Positions 27,906-29,039 of a stretch of DNA of 29,039 bases are shown one piece after another. The notes below the pieces were generated by a model. It saw only the letters and a list, made by a program, of their open reading frames with translations, had not been told where the DNA came from and searched no databases. Location: assembly GCA_964436465.1 (NCBI GenBank), contig CAYTCV010000018.1, positions 1-29,039 of the forward strand. The letters run 5' to 3'. Position 1 is the stretch's first letter. The number at the start of each line of letters is the position of its first letter. The DNA comes from RBG-13-66-14 sp964436465. GTDB lineage: Bacteria > RBG-13-66-14. The position numbers and the translations under genes were made by a program.

Positions 27906-28979
27906 GTGAATGTGGCCAAGATGCGTATCGGCATCCTCACCGGCGGGGGCGACTGCCCCGGCCTGAACGCCGTCATCCGGGCCGCGGTCCGCCGCGGCGT
28001 AACCGTCCACGACTACGAGTTCCTGGGTATCATAAAAGGGTGGCTGGGGCTGGTCCACGGCGACACCGTCCCCCTCGGCCTGGCCGAGGTGGAGGAAATC
28101 CTGCCCGTCGGCGGGACGATTCTGGGCTCCAGCCGCACCAACCCCTTCGGCAGGAACGCCGATGAGGAGGTCCCGGTCTGCGAGCGGAATTTTGGCGAGC
28201 TGGGGTTGGACGCCCTGCTGGCCGTGGGCGGCGACGACACCCTGGGGGTGGCGCGCAAATTTTCCGACCGCGGGCTGCCCATGGTCGGCGCGCCCAAGAC
28301 CATCGACAACGACCTCTCCGGCACCGACTTCACCTTCGGCTTCTGGACCGCCATCGAGCGCGTGATGTGCGCTCTGGACGACCTGCGGACCACGGCCAAA
28401 AGCCACGAGCGCATCTTCATCGTGGAGGCCATGGGGCGGCACGCGGGGTGGATTGCCGGCTACGGCGGCGTCGCCGGGGCGGCGGACTACATCCTCACCC
28501 CCGAGGGACCCTTCAGCCTGGATGAGATTCTGTGGAGCCTGCGGCGCCGGTGGGAGGCGGGATACCGCTACGCCGTGGTGGTGGTGGCCGAGGGGGCCGA
28601 GTGGCAGGGGCGCGAGGTGTACCAGCACGACCTGCCCAAGGACGAGTTCGGCCACGTCTACCTGGGCGGAATCGGGTTCGAGCTCTCGAAGGCGGTGGGT
28701 CAGGCGCTGGCGCCGGAGTTCGGCCGCAAGGCGGGGGACCTGACCCGCCACGTGGTCCTCTCGCACCTCCAGCGCGGCGGCACCCCCTGCGCCTACGACC
28801 GCATACTGGGCACCCGCTTAGGCGCGGCCGCGGTGGATTTAATCGCCGCCAAGAAGTTCGGCTACATGGTCGCCCTGGCCGGCAACGCCATCGTACCGGT
28901 GGAAATCACCGACGCGGTGAGCGTGACGAAGAAGCTGGACCAGGATTTCCTGGACCTGGCTCGGAATTTCTACTACTAG
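27906..28979 (+). CDS. 6-phosphofructokinase, pyrophosphate-type signature
   Basis: Phosphorylates fructose 6-phosphate to the 1,6-bisphosphate in glycolysis. GILTGGGDCPGLNAVIR (9-25), TIDND (132-136) and EAMGRHAGW are typical of the PfkA family. Two residues set the phosphate donor: D111 in GGDDT (Gly in the ATP enzymes) and K131 in PKTIDND (Gly in the ATP enzymes). Both are the pyrophosphate-dependent forms, so a reversible PPi-PFK is likely. The 357-residue length fits a mixed-substrate group III enzyme. Starts are possible at GTG 27906, GTG 27912 and ATG 27921; the family motif follows directly, so the difference is five residues at most. Confidence 0.93.
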   Translation: MNVAKMRIGILTGGGDCPGLNAVIRAAVRRGVTVHDYEFLGIIKGWLGLVHGDTVPLGLAEVEEILPVGGTILGSSRTNPFGRNADEEVPVCERNFGELGLDALLAVGGDDTLGVARKFSDRGLPMVGAPKTIDNDLSGTDFTFGFWTAIERVMCALDDLRTTAKSHERIFIVEAMGRHAGWIAGYGGVAGAADYILTPEGPFSLDEILWSLRRRWEAGYRYAVVVVAEGAEWQGREVYQHDLPKDEFGHVYLGGIGFELSKAVGQALAPEFGRKAGDLTRHVVLSHLQRGGTPCAYDRILGTRLGAAAVDLIAAKKFGYMVALAGNAIVPVEITDAVSVTKKLDQDFLDLARNFYY

Positions 28980-28987
28980 CCGCCGCA

Positions 28988-29027
28988 TGTCCCCTCTCCC
29001 TGTGGGAGAGGGTTAGGGTGAGGGGTA
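28988..29027 (+). repeat. Dispersed palindromic repeat
   Basis: TGTCCCCTCTCCC-TGT-GGGAGAGG followed by GTTAGGGTGAGGGGTA, the same layout as 107-150, including the shared CATGTCCCCT head. It directly follows the phosphofructokinase stop codon. Confidence 0.75.
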
Positions 29028-29039
29028 AAACCGGCGGGG

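Overview
The window is G+C-rich (except one A+T-rich pocket) and tightly packed with bacterial genes. Several traits point to an anaerobic, diderm bacterium. These are a four-subunit pyruvate-type ferredoxin oxidoreductase, a stand-alone 2[4Fe-4S] ferredoxin, a phosphofructokinase with pyrophosphate-type signature residues, a YidC with the large periplasmic domain typical of diderms, a lipoprotein, and a gingipain-like protease ending in a FlgD-like/type IX sorting tail. The mixture (FCB-type secretion tail, high G+C, many orphan proteins, a 100-N scaffold gap) would fit an uncultured FCB-like candidate phylum such as Coatesbacteria. That assignment is an inference from gene content, not a demonstrated placement.

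Layout. 1-3342: minus-strand porG-porD-porA-porB operon with an apparent internal terminator. 3343-3784: por promoter and a three-unit, 61-bp-period repeat with type I-E CRISPR-like geometry. 3785-5920: yidC with a C-terminal zinc ribbon. 6057-7492: metallo-hydrolase coupled to a LysM/TPR lipoprotein. 7685-12826 (minus): zinc-ribbon membrane protein, C25 cysteine protease, membrane protein with an HExxH motif, and coaX. 12872-15458 (plus): elbB, a radical SAM protein, a nitroreductase and a ferredoxin. 15485-15996: three tandem hairpins, then a large-type SRP RNA gene with Alu domain. 15997-16475: intergenic, with an A+T-rich pocket. 16476-17642: two unrecognised genes. 17681-18431: sfsA, cut by an assembly gap (18432-18531). 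18558-26025 (minus): serS, then a promoter-led unit (membrane protein, rsmA, nadE, HEAT-repeat exported protein), then a DipZ-like thioredoxin protein. 26191-28979 (plus): orphan fumarate-reductase-type flavoprotein and PPi-type phosphofructokinase.

How the genes fit together. PPi-PFK, PorGDAB and the small ferredoxin are consistent with glycolytic fermentation that spares ATP and passes electrons to ferredoxin. SRP RNA, YidC and the several exported proteins concern protein targeting and the cell surface. CoaX, NadE, SerRS and RsmA are housekeeping genes. Sigma70-type promoters are unusually legible here. In at least five places they overlap an upstream in-frame start codon and so show that the real start lies further in. 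A dispersed family of short palindromes sits between operons. No tRNA, rRNA, transposase, phage gene or cas gene was seen. No complete, clearly novel multi-gene system was found; the best leads are listed as findings.
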